21,454 nucleotides of DNA from Candidatus Aminicenantota bacterium. Lineage in GTDB: Bacteria; Acidobacteriota; Aminicenantia; Aminicenantales; Aminicenantaceae. Position 1 is the stretch's first letter; the number at the start of each line of letters is the position of its first letter. The notes under the pieces were generated by a model. The model ran no database searches, was not told the origin of the DNA, and worked only from the letters and a program-made list of their open reading frames with translations. The translations under genes were made by a program, and so were the position numbers. The stretch covers positions 1 through 21,454 of the forward strand of contig JAUXEH010000010.1 in NCBI GenBank assembly GCA_030620655.1. Reading direction: 5' to 3'. Of this stretch, positions 14,010 through 21,235 are shown in pieces.

Positions 14010-15133
14010 AAAAAGCAAGGCCATTCTCGCCGATCTTCAGAATCAGGTCAAGGAACGGATGAGCCGGTTCGAAGAGCTGCGAGGTTTTCTTTGACCTAGA
14101 CAAGAAACGATCCGAACTCGACGCCCTCACCCTACAGCTTTCCGACCAGGAAGTCTGGAAGGACCAGAAGAAGTATCAGGCTCTCCAGCAGAGCAAGAAG
14201 CGGCTGGATCAGACCATCGCGTACCTCTCCCGCATCTTTGAAACAAAAGAGGAGTTGGAGGTCCTTCTGGAACTGGGCCGGGAAGGCGAAAGTGTGGAAG
14301 ACGACCTCATCCAGTCACTCGGAGAGTTCTCCCGTATCCTGGATGAGGCGGAACTCAAGACCCTCTTCATCGATGGGGACGACATCCGCAACGCCATCCT
14401 CACCATTCATCCCGGAGCGGGAGGGACCGAATCCCAGGACTGGGCTCAGATGCTCATGCGGATGTACCTGAGATACGCCGAGCGCCAGGGCTTCAAGGCC
14501 GAGGTACTCGATCTGACCCCGGGGGAAGAAGCAGGCCTCAAGAGCGCTACCATCCGGATCACGGGTGATTATGTCTTCGGCAACCTCAGTCAGGAGTCCG
14601 GCGTGCATCGTCTGGTTCGCATCTCACCGTTCGACGCCAACAAACGCAGACACACCTCCTTTGCCGCCGTGTTCGTTTACCCGGAAGTGGACAATGACAT
14701 CGCCATAGAGATCAACCCTGAAGAACTCCGCATCGACACCTACCGCGCCTCGGGGCGCGGCGGGCAGCATGTCAACGTGACAGACTCCGCGGTACGCATC
14801 ACACACCTGCCCACCAGAATCGTGGTTCAGTGTCAGAACGAGCGGTCACAGCACAAGAACAAAGCTTCGGCCATGAAGGTGCTCAAGTCGCGTCTGTATG
14901 AGCTGGAGAAGAAGAAGCAGAACGAACAGCTTCAGAAACGGGAGGATGCCAAATCGGATATCGCCTGGGGCAATCAGATCCGATCCTACGTGCTCCACCC
15001 CTACCGCATGATCAAGGACCTCAGGACCAATGTCGATATCGGGAACGTGGACAAGGTCCTGGATGGAGACATCGACGAATTCATCAAGGCCAGTCTGCTG
15101 CAGCGCAAGGCCGAGCAGGATGCGGTCCCCTAG
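13987..15133 (+). CDS. prfB: Peptide chain release factor 2, programmed +1 frameshift
   Basis: RF2 ends translation at UGA and UAA codons. The gene is read in two frames: codons 1-35 from ATG 13987 to CTT 14089-14091, then a TGA at 14092-14094; shifting +1 at this point gives GAC from 14093 and continues to 15133, about 381 residues in all. Downstream landmarks are HPGAGGTESQDWAQML, the stop-recognition tripeptide SPF in VRISPFDANKRRHTSF, and the peptidyl-hydrolysis motif GRGGQHVNVTDSAVR. ATG 13987 has GAGG a few bases upstream and lies inside the lnt 3' end. The 3' end overlaps mazG on the other strand by four bases. Confidence 0.95.
14082..14095 (+). promoter_or_regulatory. prfB autoregulatory +1 frameshift site
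   Basis: AGGTTTTCTTTGAC contains the slippery CTT followed by TGA and C, the classic RF2 feedback site. The internal Shine-Dalgarno-like AGG is four bases before CTT, shorter and one base further away than the E. coli AGGGGG. When RF2 is scarce, ribosomes slip and make RF2; when it is plentiful, they stop. Confidence 0.92.
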
Positions 15134-15915
15134 CGCTCTTTTTTAGCCAACTGCCACAGCTCTTCCATTTCTTCCAGAGAAGCCCCCTCGATGTCACGCC
15201 CCTGATCCTTGAGGGTTCTTTCAATAAAACGGAAGCGTGTGGTGAACTTGCGGTTGGCGAACTGGAGAGCGATCTCCGGGTTGACGCCCAGGTGACGGGA
15301 CAGGTTGGCCAGGGCAAAAAGCAGGTCTCCGATCTCCTCCATGATACCGCGCAGATCTTTCTTCCCGACCGCCTCTTCGAGTTCGAGCATCTCCTCCTTG
15401 ACTTTGGCAAAAACAGCACCTGCCTCCGGCCAGTCAAAGCCGTACAGGGATGCGCGCAGGCCGATCTGGAACGCGGTCAGGAGGGCCGGAGTGCAGGAAC
15501 TGATCCCGTCCAACAGTGAATCCCGGCTTTTTTCCGTGTTTTTCTGTCTGTTCCAGGATAAAGTGACCTCGTCCGCGCCTGCAGCCGTGTCTTCACCGAA
15601 GACATGTGGGTGACGGCGGATCATTTTACGGTTGATTCCTTCGACCACATCGGACATGCAAAAATCGGCTTTCTCCTTGTAGAGGCGAGCCAGAAACACG
15701 ATCTCCATGAGCATGTCTCCCAGCTCCTCAGCCACGGAATCGGGTTTTTCCTTGAAGATGGAGTCGATCACCTCATAGGATTCTTCCAAGAAATAATTGA
15801 CGAGGCTCTTTTCATCCTGCTGGCGATCCCAGGGGCATCCGTTCTCCCCCCTCAGCACATCCAGGATGCGGACCAGCTCCGCGAACTGCTTCCCTGCCTT
15901 CTCCGCGTCATCCAT
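15130..15915 (-). CDS. mazG: Nucleoside triphosphate pyrophosphohydrolase
   Basis: A 261-residue all-alpha NTP pyrophosphatase that hydrolyses (d)NTPs to monophosphates and pyrophosphate, cleaning the nucleotide pool. It has the family's two tandem MazG domains. The first is N-terminal: ENGCPWDRQQDEKSLVNYFL, then EESYEVIDSI and EELGDMLMEIVFLARL, the ExxE and ExxD metal-binding pattern. The second is at about residues 150-235: GFDWPEAGAVFAKVKEEMLE, then EEIGDLLFALANLSRHLG. The typical connector RRHPHVFGE is present. ATG 15915 follows GAGGAG at good spacing. Its leader runs into the reverse repeat copy, and a TATAAT lies just outside that repeat's end (15993-15988, minus strand), a possible -10 box without a clear -35. 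Confidence 0.95.
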   Translation of the reverse strand: MDDAEKAGKQFAELVRILDVLRGENGCPWDRQQDEKSLVNYFLEESYEVIDSIFKEKPDSVAEELGDMLMEIVFLARLYKEKADFCMSDVVEGINRKMIRRHPHVFGEDTAAGADEVTLSWNRQKNTEKSRDSLLDGISSCTPALLTAFQIGLRASLYGFDWPEAGAVFAKVKEEMLELEEAVGKKDLRGIMEEIGDLLFALANLSRHLGVNPEIALQFANRKFTTRFRFIERTLKDQGRDIEGASLEEMEELWQLAKKER

Positions 15916-15994
15916 AACCAGCTCCTCTACTTCAAACAGTTCAGCATGTTGAACATTGCTTCGAGATGGTGTATATTTTCACCCTAAATTATAT

Positions 15995-16428
15995 CCTGAA
16001 TAATTCATATAAAATGTCGATATTTCACGTAATACATATAATATCAAAGGTTTACCCTGGATTATTCACGAGTTGAGATTGCCGTAGATGCGAGGCGCAA
16101 AGGATGAAGCTGTGGTTTACCACCGCAAATCCTTTGCAACGAAGCATATACGGTGAGATCGGCTCGCCTGAAAGGTAAAAAATGTCGATTATAAATAGAA
16201 AACACATTGAAAACGAAAATGTTAAAGTGATTTACCAGAAGAATAATATAAATGATTGATATTGCTTTTGTTGAATCAAGTATCGACATTTTTTATGAAT
16301 AGTTCAGGTTACATGAGATTTTTCGGTAAGCACACAAATAATTTTGTTCTCCCATTGTTACACTCTATCATAATCGACATTTTTCCCTCAACAGCCTACC
16401 CCGCAAACTCGACTCGTGAATTATCCAT
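15995..16428 (-). repeat. Reverse copy of the structured repeat, split by an insertion
   Basis: Read on the minus strand, 16427-16403 matches the left end of the family (GGATAATTCACGAGTCGAGT, continuing TTGC), and about 16390-16372 matches the internal GGGTAAAAAATGTCGATT region, with the central hairpins deleted. The matching right end is at 16030-15995 (ATATCGACATTTTATATG, then AATTATTCAGG). Between them lies the + strand copy 16056-16308 flanked by TTAC. Removing that copy and one TTAC leaves 177 bases, close to the 191-194 of intact copies, with a spacer of about 92 bases against 90 in the inserted copy. The whole 549-base gap 15916-16464 is AT-rich, and apart from these elements I see no gene in it. 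Confidence 0.8.
16056..16308 (+). repeat. Structured MITE-like repeat, full copy 2 (inserted)
   Basis: A 253-base copy, longer because of a 90-base AT-rich spacer at 16191-16280. Termini CCTGGATTATTCA (16056-16068) and TGAATAGTTCAGG (16296-16308) pair at all 13 positions, counting two G-T wobbles. Helices are 16069-16076 with 16159-16166; GCCGTA 16081-16086 with TACGGT 16149-16154; GCAAAGGAT 16097-16105 with ATCCTTTGC 16129-16137 around the GTGG-TTTA-CCAC hairpin; CCT-GAA-AGG at 16167-16175; and a perfect 14-base stem 16176-16189 with 16282-16295. TTAC flanks it on both sides (16052-16055 and 16309-16312), a probable target duplication. It points toward ribF. Confidence 0.9.
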
Positions 16429-16464
16429 GATAAAGAATCAATTCGATCCATCATTTACCTTATT

Positions 16465-17403
16465 ATGAAGATCATCCGCCTACCATCTGACCGCACTCTC
16501 CCGGCTGGTCCGACTGCCGTGGCCATCGGGAACTTCGACGGAATGCACCTGGGGCACCAGCTTATCCTTTCCTTCCTGGCCCACCAGGCCTCCGGAGATA
16601 CGCTCACACCTGTGATCCTGACATTTTCACCCCACCCGGGCAAGGTAACAGGCGGCGGCCGGATCCGGCTCCTCCAGACCGAGGAGCAGAAATTGGACAA
16701 GATAGATCGCTTCGGCGGGGAGACCGTATACATCCTCCCTTTTGATCAGAATCTGGCGCAGCTGTCCGCCGAGGATTTCGTGCGGGACATCCTCATCGAA
16801 CGCCTGAACTGCCATGTCATCGTAGTGGGGGAAGACTTTCGTTTCGGACGGGACCGGGAGGGGGACACGGCCAGGCTGTGCGAACTGGCTCGCAGATACT
16901 CCCTGACCGTGTACCCGATCCCATCTCTGCAGAAAGAAGGAGTGCCGGTGAGCAGCAGCGCCATCCGCGATCTCATCCGGAACGGGGAGGTCGCAAGGGC
17001 TGCCCTGCTCCTGGGAGAGGCATACGAGATCCGGGGCCGGGTCGTCCCGGGTCAAACGGTCGGCCGGGGGCTGGGATTCCCCACCGCCAACCTGGAAACC
17101 GGGAATGAGATCGTGCCTGCCGGGGTGTTCGTGACCACGGCCGAGGTATCCGGCAGCATCCATGCTTCCGTCACGAATATCGGCACCCGGCCGACATTCA
17201 GCCGGGCCGGGACCCGCATCGAAACCCACATCCTGGATTTCACACAGGACATATACGGCGAGGACATATCCCTGCGCTTTCTCAGAAAGATAAGGGACGA
17301 GCTCCGCTTCGAATCTTCCGATGACCTCCGTGAGCAGATCCGCAAGGACCTCCGAACCACACGCCGGTATTTCGCCCTTCATCCCCTTACCCCCTCACCT
17401 TGA
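16465..17403 (+). CDS. ribF: Bifunctional riboflavin kinase/FAD synthetase
   Basis: A 312-residue enzyme that converts riboflavin to FMN and then FAD. The N-terminal adenylyltransferase domain (about 1-170) shows AIGNFDGMHLGHQ (residues 20-32), LTFSPHPGKV, VGEDFRFGRDREGD and the VSSSAIRDLIRNG motif. The C-terminal flavokinase domain (about 185-305) shows GRGLGFPTANLE, PAGVFVT, NIGTRPTF and ETHILDF. Length and order are normal. ATG 16465 has no clear ribosome-binding site, and its upstream region consists of nested repeat copies. It is followed by pyrR after a 72-base gap in which I found no PyrR-binding attenuator. Confidence 0.96.
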   Translation: MKIIRLPSDRTLPAGPTAVAIGNFDGMHLGHQLILSFLAHQASGDTLTPVILTFSPHPGKVTGGGRIRLLQTEEQKLDKIDRFGGETVYILPFDQNLAQLSAEDFVRDILIERLNCHVIVVGEDFRFGRDREGDTARLCELARRYSLTVYPIPSLQKEGVPVSSSAIRDLIRNGEVARAALLLGEAYEIRGRVVPGQTVGRGLGFPTANLETGNEIVPAGVFVTTAEVSGSIHASVTNIGTRPTFSRAGTRIETHILDFTQDIYGEDISLRFLRKIRDELRFESSDDLREQIRKDLRTTRRYFALHPLTPSP

Positions 17404-17475
17404 CTTTTGGAAGCAGATAGTGCATTCCTAAGGGGGATATCGCAGCTCATATTTGGTAGCTTGAAGGAGTCGCCT

Positions 17476-18030
17476 ATGGAGGAAAAGATCAAAGCCAGGA
17501 TCATGGATGCTGCCAAGATCCGGCGCGCTTTTCAAAGAATGGCGCATGAGATCATCGAGCGGAACCGGGACCTCAACAGCCTCGTCATCGTAGGTGTCCG
17601 AACCCGCGGCGTGTTCGTGGCCAAACGCATCGCCAAGCTGATCAAGGAGATCGAGGATGTGGACGTGCCCGTCGGCGTGCTGGACATAACCCTGTACCGT
17701 GACGATTTCACGGATATATCGGAGCAGCATGTCGTCAAAAAAACAGACATCGAATTCTCGATCGAGAAAAAAGACGTCCTGCTGGTGGATGACGTGCTCT
17801 TTACCGGCCGCACCATCCGGGCGGCCATGGACAGCCTGATCGACCTGGGGCGGCCTAAGACCATCCAGCTTCTGGTCTTTATCGACCGGGGGCACAGGGA
17901 GCTTCCCATACGGGCCGATTATGTGGGAAAATTCCTGCCCACTTCACGCCGGGAAAGGGTTAAGCTGCAGATGAAAGAGATCGACAACAAGGACGGTGTC
18001 CAGATCATCGAGCCCGCTGGGATCGACTAG
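17476..18030 (+). CDS. pyrR: PyrR bifunctional protein (pyr operon regulator/uracil phosphoribosyltransferase)
   Basis: A 184-residue type I phosphoribosyltransferase-fold protein. The PRPP-binding loop reads DVLLVDDVLFTGRTIRAAMD; other family segments are LVIVGVRTRGVFVAKRIA, GVLDITLYRDDF, LLVFIDRGHRELPIRADYVGK and PTSRRERV. In Gram-positive bacteria PyrR binds pyr mRNA with UMP to cause attenuation; many relatives also act as uracil phosphoribosyltransferases. ATG 17476 follows AAGGAG and gives the usual length. It heads the pyrR-pyrB-pyrC-rnc run, 9 bases before pyrB. No copy of the classical PyrR-binding hairpin was recognised before it, so regulation by attenuation is not shown here. Confidence 0.94.
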   Translation: MEEKIKARIMDAAKIRRAFQRMAHEIIERNRDLNSLVIVGVRTRGVFVAKRIAKLIKEIEDVDVPVGVLDITLYRDDFTDISEQHVVKKTDIEFSIEKKDVLLVDDVLFTGRTIRAAMDSLIDLGRPKTIQLLVFIDRGHRELPIRADYVGKFLPTSRRERVKLQMKEIDNKDGVQIIEPAGID

Positions 18031-18039
18031 GAGAGAGCC

Positions 18040-18978
18040 TTGGCTTTCAATCACAAACACCTGCTCGGGATCGAGCCATTGTCCGCATCCGACATCACGA
18101 CCATCCTGGACACGGCGGAATCCATGGCCGAGATATCCACCCGGGAAATCAAAAAAGTACCGGTGCTGCGGGGAAAAACCATCATCAATCTCTTTTATGA
18201 GGCCAGTACCCGCACACGCAGCTCCTTTGAGCTGGCAGCCAAGCGGCTCAGCGCGGACATCTCCAACTTCAGCAAATCCACCAGCAGCGTCATCAAAGGA
18301 GAAACCCTCAAAGACACCATCCTCAACCTGGAGGCCATGAGCATCGACGCCATCATCATCCGGCATGCAAGTTCAGGCAGCCCCCATTTCATCAGCACAT
18401 TCTGCTCGTCCGCCGTGGTCAACGCCGGGGACGGATCCCACGAGCATCCCACCCAGGCACTCCTGGACGCGTTCACCATCCGCAGACACAAGAAAAAACT
18501 CGCAGGGCTGAAAGTGGTCATCGTGGGAGACATCCTGCACAGCCGAGTGGCCCGCTCCAACCTGCTCCTGATGCGCAAGCTGGGCGCGCAGGTGGTTCTG
18601 GTCGGCCCGCCTCCCCTCCTCCCCGCGGAATTCGCCGGGCTGGGAGCCGAGATCGAGTATGACCTGGACCGCGCGCTGGAGGGGGCCGACGTGGTTATGA
18701 TGCTGCGCATTCAATTGGAGCGTCAAAAAAAGATTTTTTTCCCGTCCATCCGTGAATACCGGGACCTGTTCAGCCTAACTCCCCGCAGGTTCCGCCGGGC
18801 AAAGCGGGATGCCATCCTGATGCACCCGGGGCCCATCAACCGGGATGTGGAGATCTCCGCCGACCTGGCGGATTCCGCCAAATCGGTCATCCTGGAGCAG
18901 GTGGAAAACGGCGTCTCGGTCCGCATGGCCGTGCTTTACCTATTGTTAGGAGGAAAAGAGCGTGAGATTACTGATTAA
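18040..18978 (+). CDS. pyrB: Aspartate carbamoyltransferase catalytic subunit
   Basis: A 312-residue enzyme condensing carbamoyl phosphate with aspartate, the first committed step of pyrimidine synthesis. The carbamoyl-phosphate site STRTRSSFE is at about residues 56-64, HEHPTQALLDAFTI at about 134-147, and an aspartate-domain segment GDILHSRVARSN follows. MLRIQLERQ and MHPGPINRDVEI are also conserved. It starts with TTG 18040 after GGAGAG; no better start is in frame near this point. No pyrI regulatory subunit is present in the window. It overlaps pyrC by 17 bases, implying coupled translation. Confidence 0.96.
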   Translation: MAFNHKHLLGIEPLSASDITTILDTAESMAEISTREIKKVPVLRGKTIINLFYEASTRTRSSFELAAKRLSADISNFSKSTSSVIKGETLKDTILNLEAMSIDAIIIRHASSGSPHFISTFCSSAVVNAGDGSHEHPTQALLDAFTIRRHKKKLAGLKVVIVGDILHSRVARSNLLLMRKLGAQVVLVGPPPLLPAEFAGLGAEIEYDLDRALEGADVVMMLRIQLERQKKIFFPSIREYRDLFSLTPRRFRRAKRDAILMHPGPINRDVEISADLADSAKSVILEQVENGVSVRMAVLYLLLGGKEREITD

Positions 18979-20236
18979 GAACGGCCGGGTCATCGATCCC
19001 GCTTCGAATACAGATGACACTCTGGATATCCTGATCGAGAAAAAAGAGATCATCGCAATCGAGACCAAGATCGACGACGAATCGGCCAAGACGATCGACG
19101 CCTCCCGGATGGTGGTGACTCCCGGCTTTATCGACATGCATGTCCACCTCAGGGAACCCGGTTACGAGCACAAGGAAACCATAAAGACCGGGGCTTTGGC
19201 TGCGGCCAAGGGTGGTTTCACCTCCATTGCCTGCATGCCCAACACATCGCCCATCAACGACAATCAGAACGTGACCCGTTTCATCGTCGGCGAAGCTAAA
19301 AAAAGCGCGGTGGTCAATGTCCTGCCCATCGCCGCCATCACCATAGGAGAAAATGGCGAGGAGCTCACAGAGATGGGAGAGCTGCTGTCCGCGGGTGCCG
19401 TGGCCTTTTCAGACGACGGGCAGCCGGTGGCCGGCAGCCAGATCATGCGGCGGGCCCTCGAGTACTCCCGGCAGTTCCGGACCGTGATCATCAACCACTG
19501 CGAAGACAAAGACCTGAGCGCCGTTGGCGTCATGAACGAGGGAGCGCTCTCCTACCGGCTGGGGATGAAAGGCATCCCCGCATCTTCCGAAGAGGTCATG
19601 GTGGCCCGGGACCTCATATTGGCGGAGAAAGCGGATGCCGGCATCCACCTGGCACACCTGAGCACACGGGGTTCTGTCGAACTGGTTCGGCAGGCAAAAG
19701 CGCGCGGGGTCAAAGTCACGGCGGAAGTCACGCCTCACCACCTGGTCCTGGACGAATCTTTGCTGGAAAACTACGACACACTGTTCAAGGTCAATCCTCC
19801 CCTACGGACCAGGGACGATGTCCTGGCCCTGCAGGAAGGGGCGCGCGACGGGACCATCGACGTGATCGCCACCGACCATGCGCCCCATTCGCCGGATGAG
19901 AAAGCGGTGGAGTTCGATCTGGCGCCCTTCGGGATCAACGGCCTGGAGACGTCCGTCGCTCTCATCCTGGACAGGTTGGTCCACAAGAAGGTCCTGACGC
20001 TGCACCGCTTCGTCGAGATGCTCGCGACCGCCCCCGCCCGGATACTCCATCTGGATAAAAAAGGGAAGATCCAGATCAATGCCGACGCCGACCTGACCAT
20101 CCTTTCCCTGAACAGGAATACGGTGGTGGATGTGGACAGGTTCCGGTCGAAGAGCCGTAACTCCCCTCTTCACGGCTGGAAACTGAAAGGGGCGGTAGAG
20201 ATGACCATCGTGGGAGGCCGAATCGTTTACCCATGA
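18962..20236 (+). CDS. pyrC: Dihydroorotase
   Basis: A 424-residue class I amidohydrolase that interconverts N-carbamoyl-aspartate and dihydroorotate. The metal-binding HVHLREPG is at residues 60-67, followed by CMPNTSPINDNQ, the FSDDGQPV segment, NHCEDKDL, LAHLSTRGSVELV, VTPHHLVLDE and the catalytic Asp in ATDHAPHS (about residue 305). The start is GTG 18962 with a strong AGGAGG at 18949-18954, inside the pyrB 3' end. Its stop overlaps the rnc start (ATGA). The length and sequence fit the longer PyrC type found next to PyrB in many bacteria, where the two may form a complex. Confidence 0.96.
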   Translation: MRLLIKNGRVIDPASNTDDTLDILIEKKEIIAIETKIDDESAKTIDASRMVVTPGFIDMHVHLREPGYEHKETIKTGALAAAKGGFTSIACMPNTSPINDNQNVTRFIVGEAKKSAVVNVLPIAAITIGENGEELTEMGELLSAGAVAFSDDGQPVAGSQIMRRALEYSRQFRTVIINHCEDKDLSAVGVMNEGALSYRLGMKGIPASSEEVMVARDLILAEKADAGIHLAHLSTRGSVELVRQAKARGVKVTAEVTPHHLVLDESLLENYDTLFKVNPPLRTRDDVLALQEGARDGTIDVIATDHAPHSPDEKAVEFDLAPFGINGLETSVALILDRLVHKKVLTLHRFVEMLATAPARILHLDKKGKIQINADADLTILSLNRNTVVDVDRFRSKSRNSPLHGWKLKGAVEMTIVGGRIVYP

Positions 20237-21012
20237 AATCCGAATTCGAACGGTTTGAAGGCAGGATCGGTTACAGCTTCCAGGACAAGCGGCTTCGCAC
20301 CCAGGCACTCACACACAGCTCATACGCCTTTGAGTCTTCCGAAGACGAGACCGGTGACAACGAGGTCCTGGAATTCCTGGGCGATTCCGTATTGGGATTC
20401 ATCCTGGCTGATTTCCTCTGCGACTCCTTCCCCGAACTGGACGAGGGGGGGCTGTCCAAGCTGAAATCCATCATGGCCAGCACCTCGGCCCTGCATGGAT
20501 TTGCGCTGGACATCAAACTTCACAAGATCGTCCTGGTCGGCAAAGGAGAAGAAAAGAGCGGCGGCCGTAAAAAGAAGAGCATCCTGGTCGGGGCTTTCGA
20601 GGCTGTTACCGCCGCCGTCTATCTGGATGGGGGGATCGATGCGGCGCGCCGTTTTCTGCTGGGTCATTTCAGCCATTTTATCCGCAAGATCGATGCCGAT
20701 GACTTTGTCATAAACAATTACAAGTCCGCCCTGCAGGAATACCTTCAGAAAGACGACTCCGGCGCCGCCCCGGTGTACAAAACGATGACCACACGGGGTC
20801 CTGACCACAAAAAATGCTTCGAGGTGGAGGTATCTTGCCGGAACAAACGCCTGGCCAAAGCCAGGGGATATTCTAAGAAAGATGCCGAACAGAAAGCGGC
20901 GGAAAAGGCCTTCAAAAAACTCTTCGGTAAAAAAGTCAAATCCCTGACCTCCGAAACCTTCCTCACATCCTCTTCGTCAACATCCTCCTCGTCATTGCGA
21001 GGAACGAAGTAA
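20233..21012 (+). CDS. rnc: Ribonuclease III
   Basis: A 259-residue double-strand-specific endoribonuclease for rRNA and mRNA processing. The signature NEVLEFLGDSVLG is at residues 43-55 with catalytic-site Glu47 and Asp51. The second metal-site segment reads SILVGAFEAVTAAVYLD; Glu123 matches E. coli Glu117, but the position of E. coli Asp114 is Gly120. A double-stranded RNA-binding domain fills about residues 162-232. A Ser/Thr-rich tail of about 22 residues extends past the usual end, and its last part, including the stop codon, is encoded by a dispersed palindromic repeat. ATG 20233 overlaps the pyrC stop. Confidence 0.94.
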   Translation: MKSEFERFEGRIGYSFQDKRLRTQALTHSSYAFESSEDETGDNEVLEFLGDSVLGFILADFLCDSFPELDEGGLSKLKSIMASTSALHGFALDIKLHKIVLVGKGEEKSGGRKKKSILVGAFEAVTAAVYLDGGIDAARRFLLGHFSHFIRKIDADDFVINNYKSALQEYLQKDDSGAAPVYKTMTTRGPDHKKCFEVEVSCRNKRLAKARGYSKKDAEQKAAEKAFKKLFGKKVKSLTSETFLTSSSSTSSSSLRGTK

Positions 21013-21025
21013 CGAAGCAATCTCA
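20989..21025 (+). repeat. Short dispersed palindromic repeat (CGTCATTGCGAGGAACGAAG type)
   Basis: The stretch starting TCGTCATTGCGAGGAACGAAG and ending AACGAAGCAATCTCAT is of a kind I recognise from memory as a REP-like repeat found in many unrelated bacterial genomes. Its ends form ATTGC/GCAAT pairing, and ACGAAG occurs twice in tandem inside. It overlaps the 3' end of rnc, supplying the last codons (SLRGTK) and the TAA stop. Confidence 0.65.
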
Positions 21026-21033
21026 TCGATCAA

Positions 21034-21224
21034 CCTGGATTATTCACGAGTCGAGTTTGCCATAGATGGTAGGCGCGGCGGGTGAAGCTGTGGTCGTCCA
21101 CCGCGAACCCGCTGCAACACCCCAGATATGGTGAAATCGGCTCGCCCGAAGGGTAAAAGATGCCGACATTGAAACAAATGGATTTTGAGAATCATGTGTC
21201 GGCAGCTTTTATGAATTATTCAGG
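21034..21224 (+). repeat. Structured MITE-like repeat, full copy 3
   Basis: A 191-base copy between rnc and hutU. Termini CCTGGATTATTCA (21034-21046) and TGAATTATTCAGG (21212-21224) pair at 12 of 13 positions. Helices are CGAGTCGA 21047-21054 with TCGGCTCG 21137-21144; GCCATA 21059-21064 with TATGGT 21127-21132; GCGGGT 21078-21083 with ACCCGC 21107-21112; a GTGG-TCGT-CCAC hairpin at 21090-21101; CCC-GAA-GGG at 21145-21153; and 21154-21168 with 21197-21211 (one A-G mismatch). The terminal CAGG runs into GAGG, so the element edge helps form the hutU ribosome-binding site. No target duplication is evident (TCAA against AGGA). Confidence 0.9.
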
Positions 21225-21235
21225 AGGAGGAAGAG

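Noticed and set aside
15916..16464. A CRISPR-like or phage-related explanation for the repeated motifs in this gap.
   Set aside because: The repeats are not regularly spaced short units; they are ends of inverted mobile elements, one nested in another.
17404..17475. A possible PyrR-binding attenuator before pyrR.
   Set aside because: I could not find the conserved PyrR-binding loop sequence or a terminator with a T-run in this 72-base gap.
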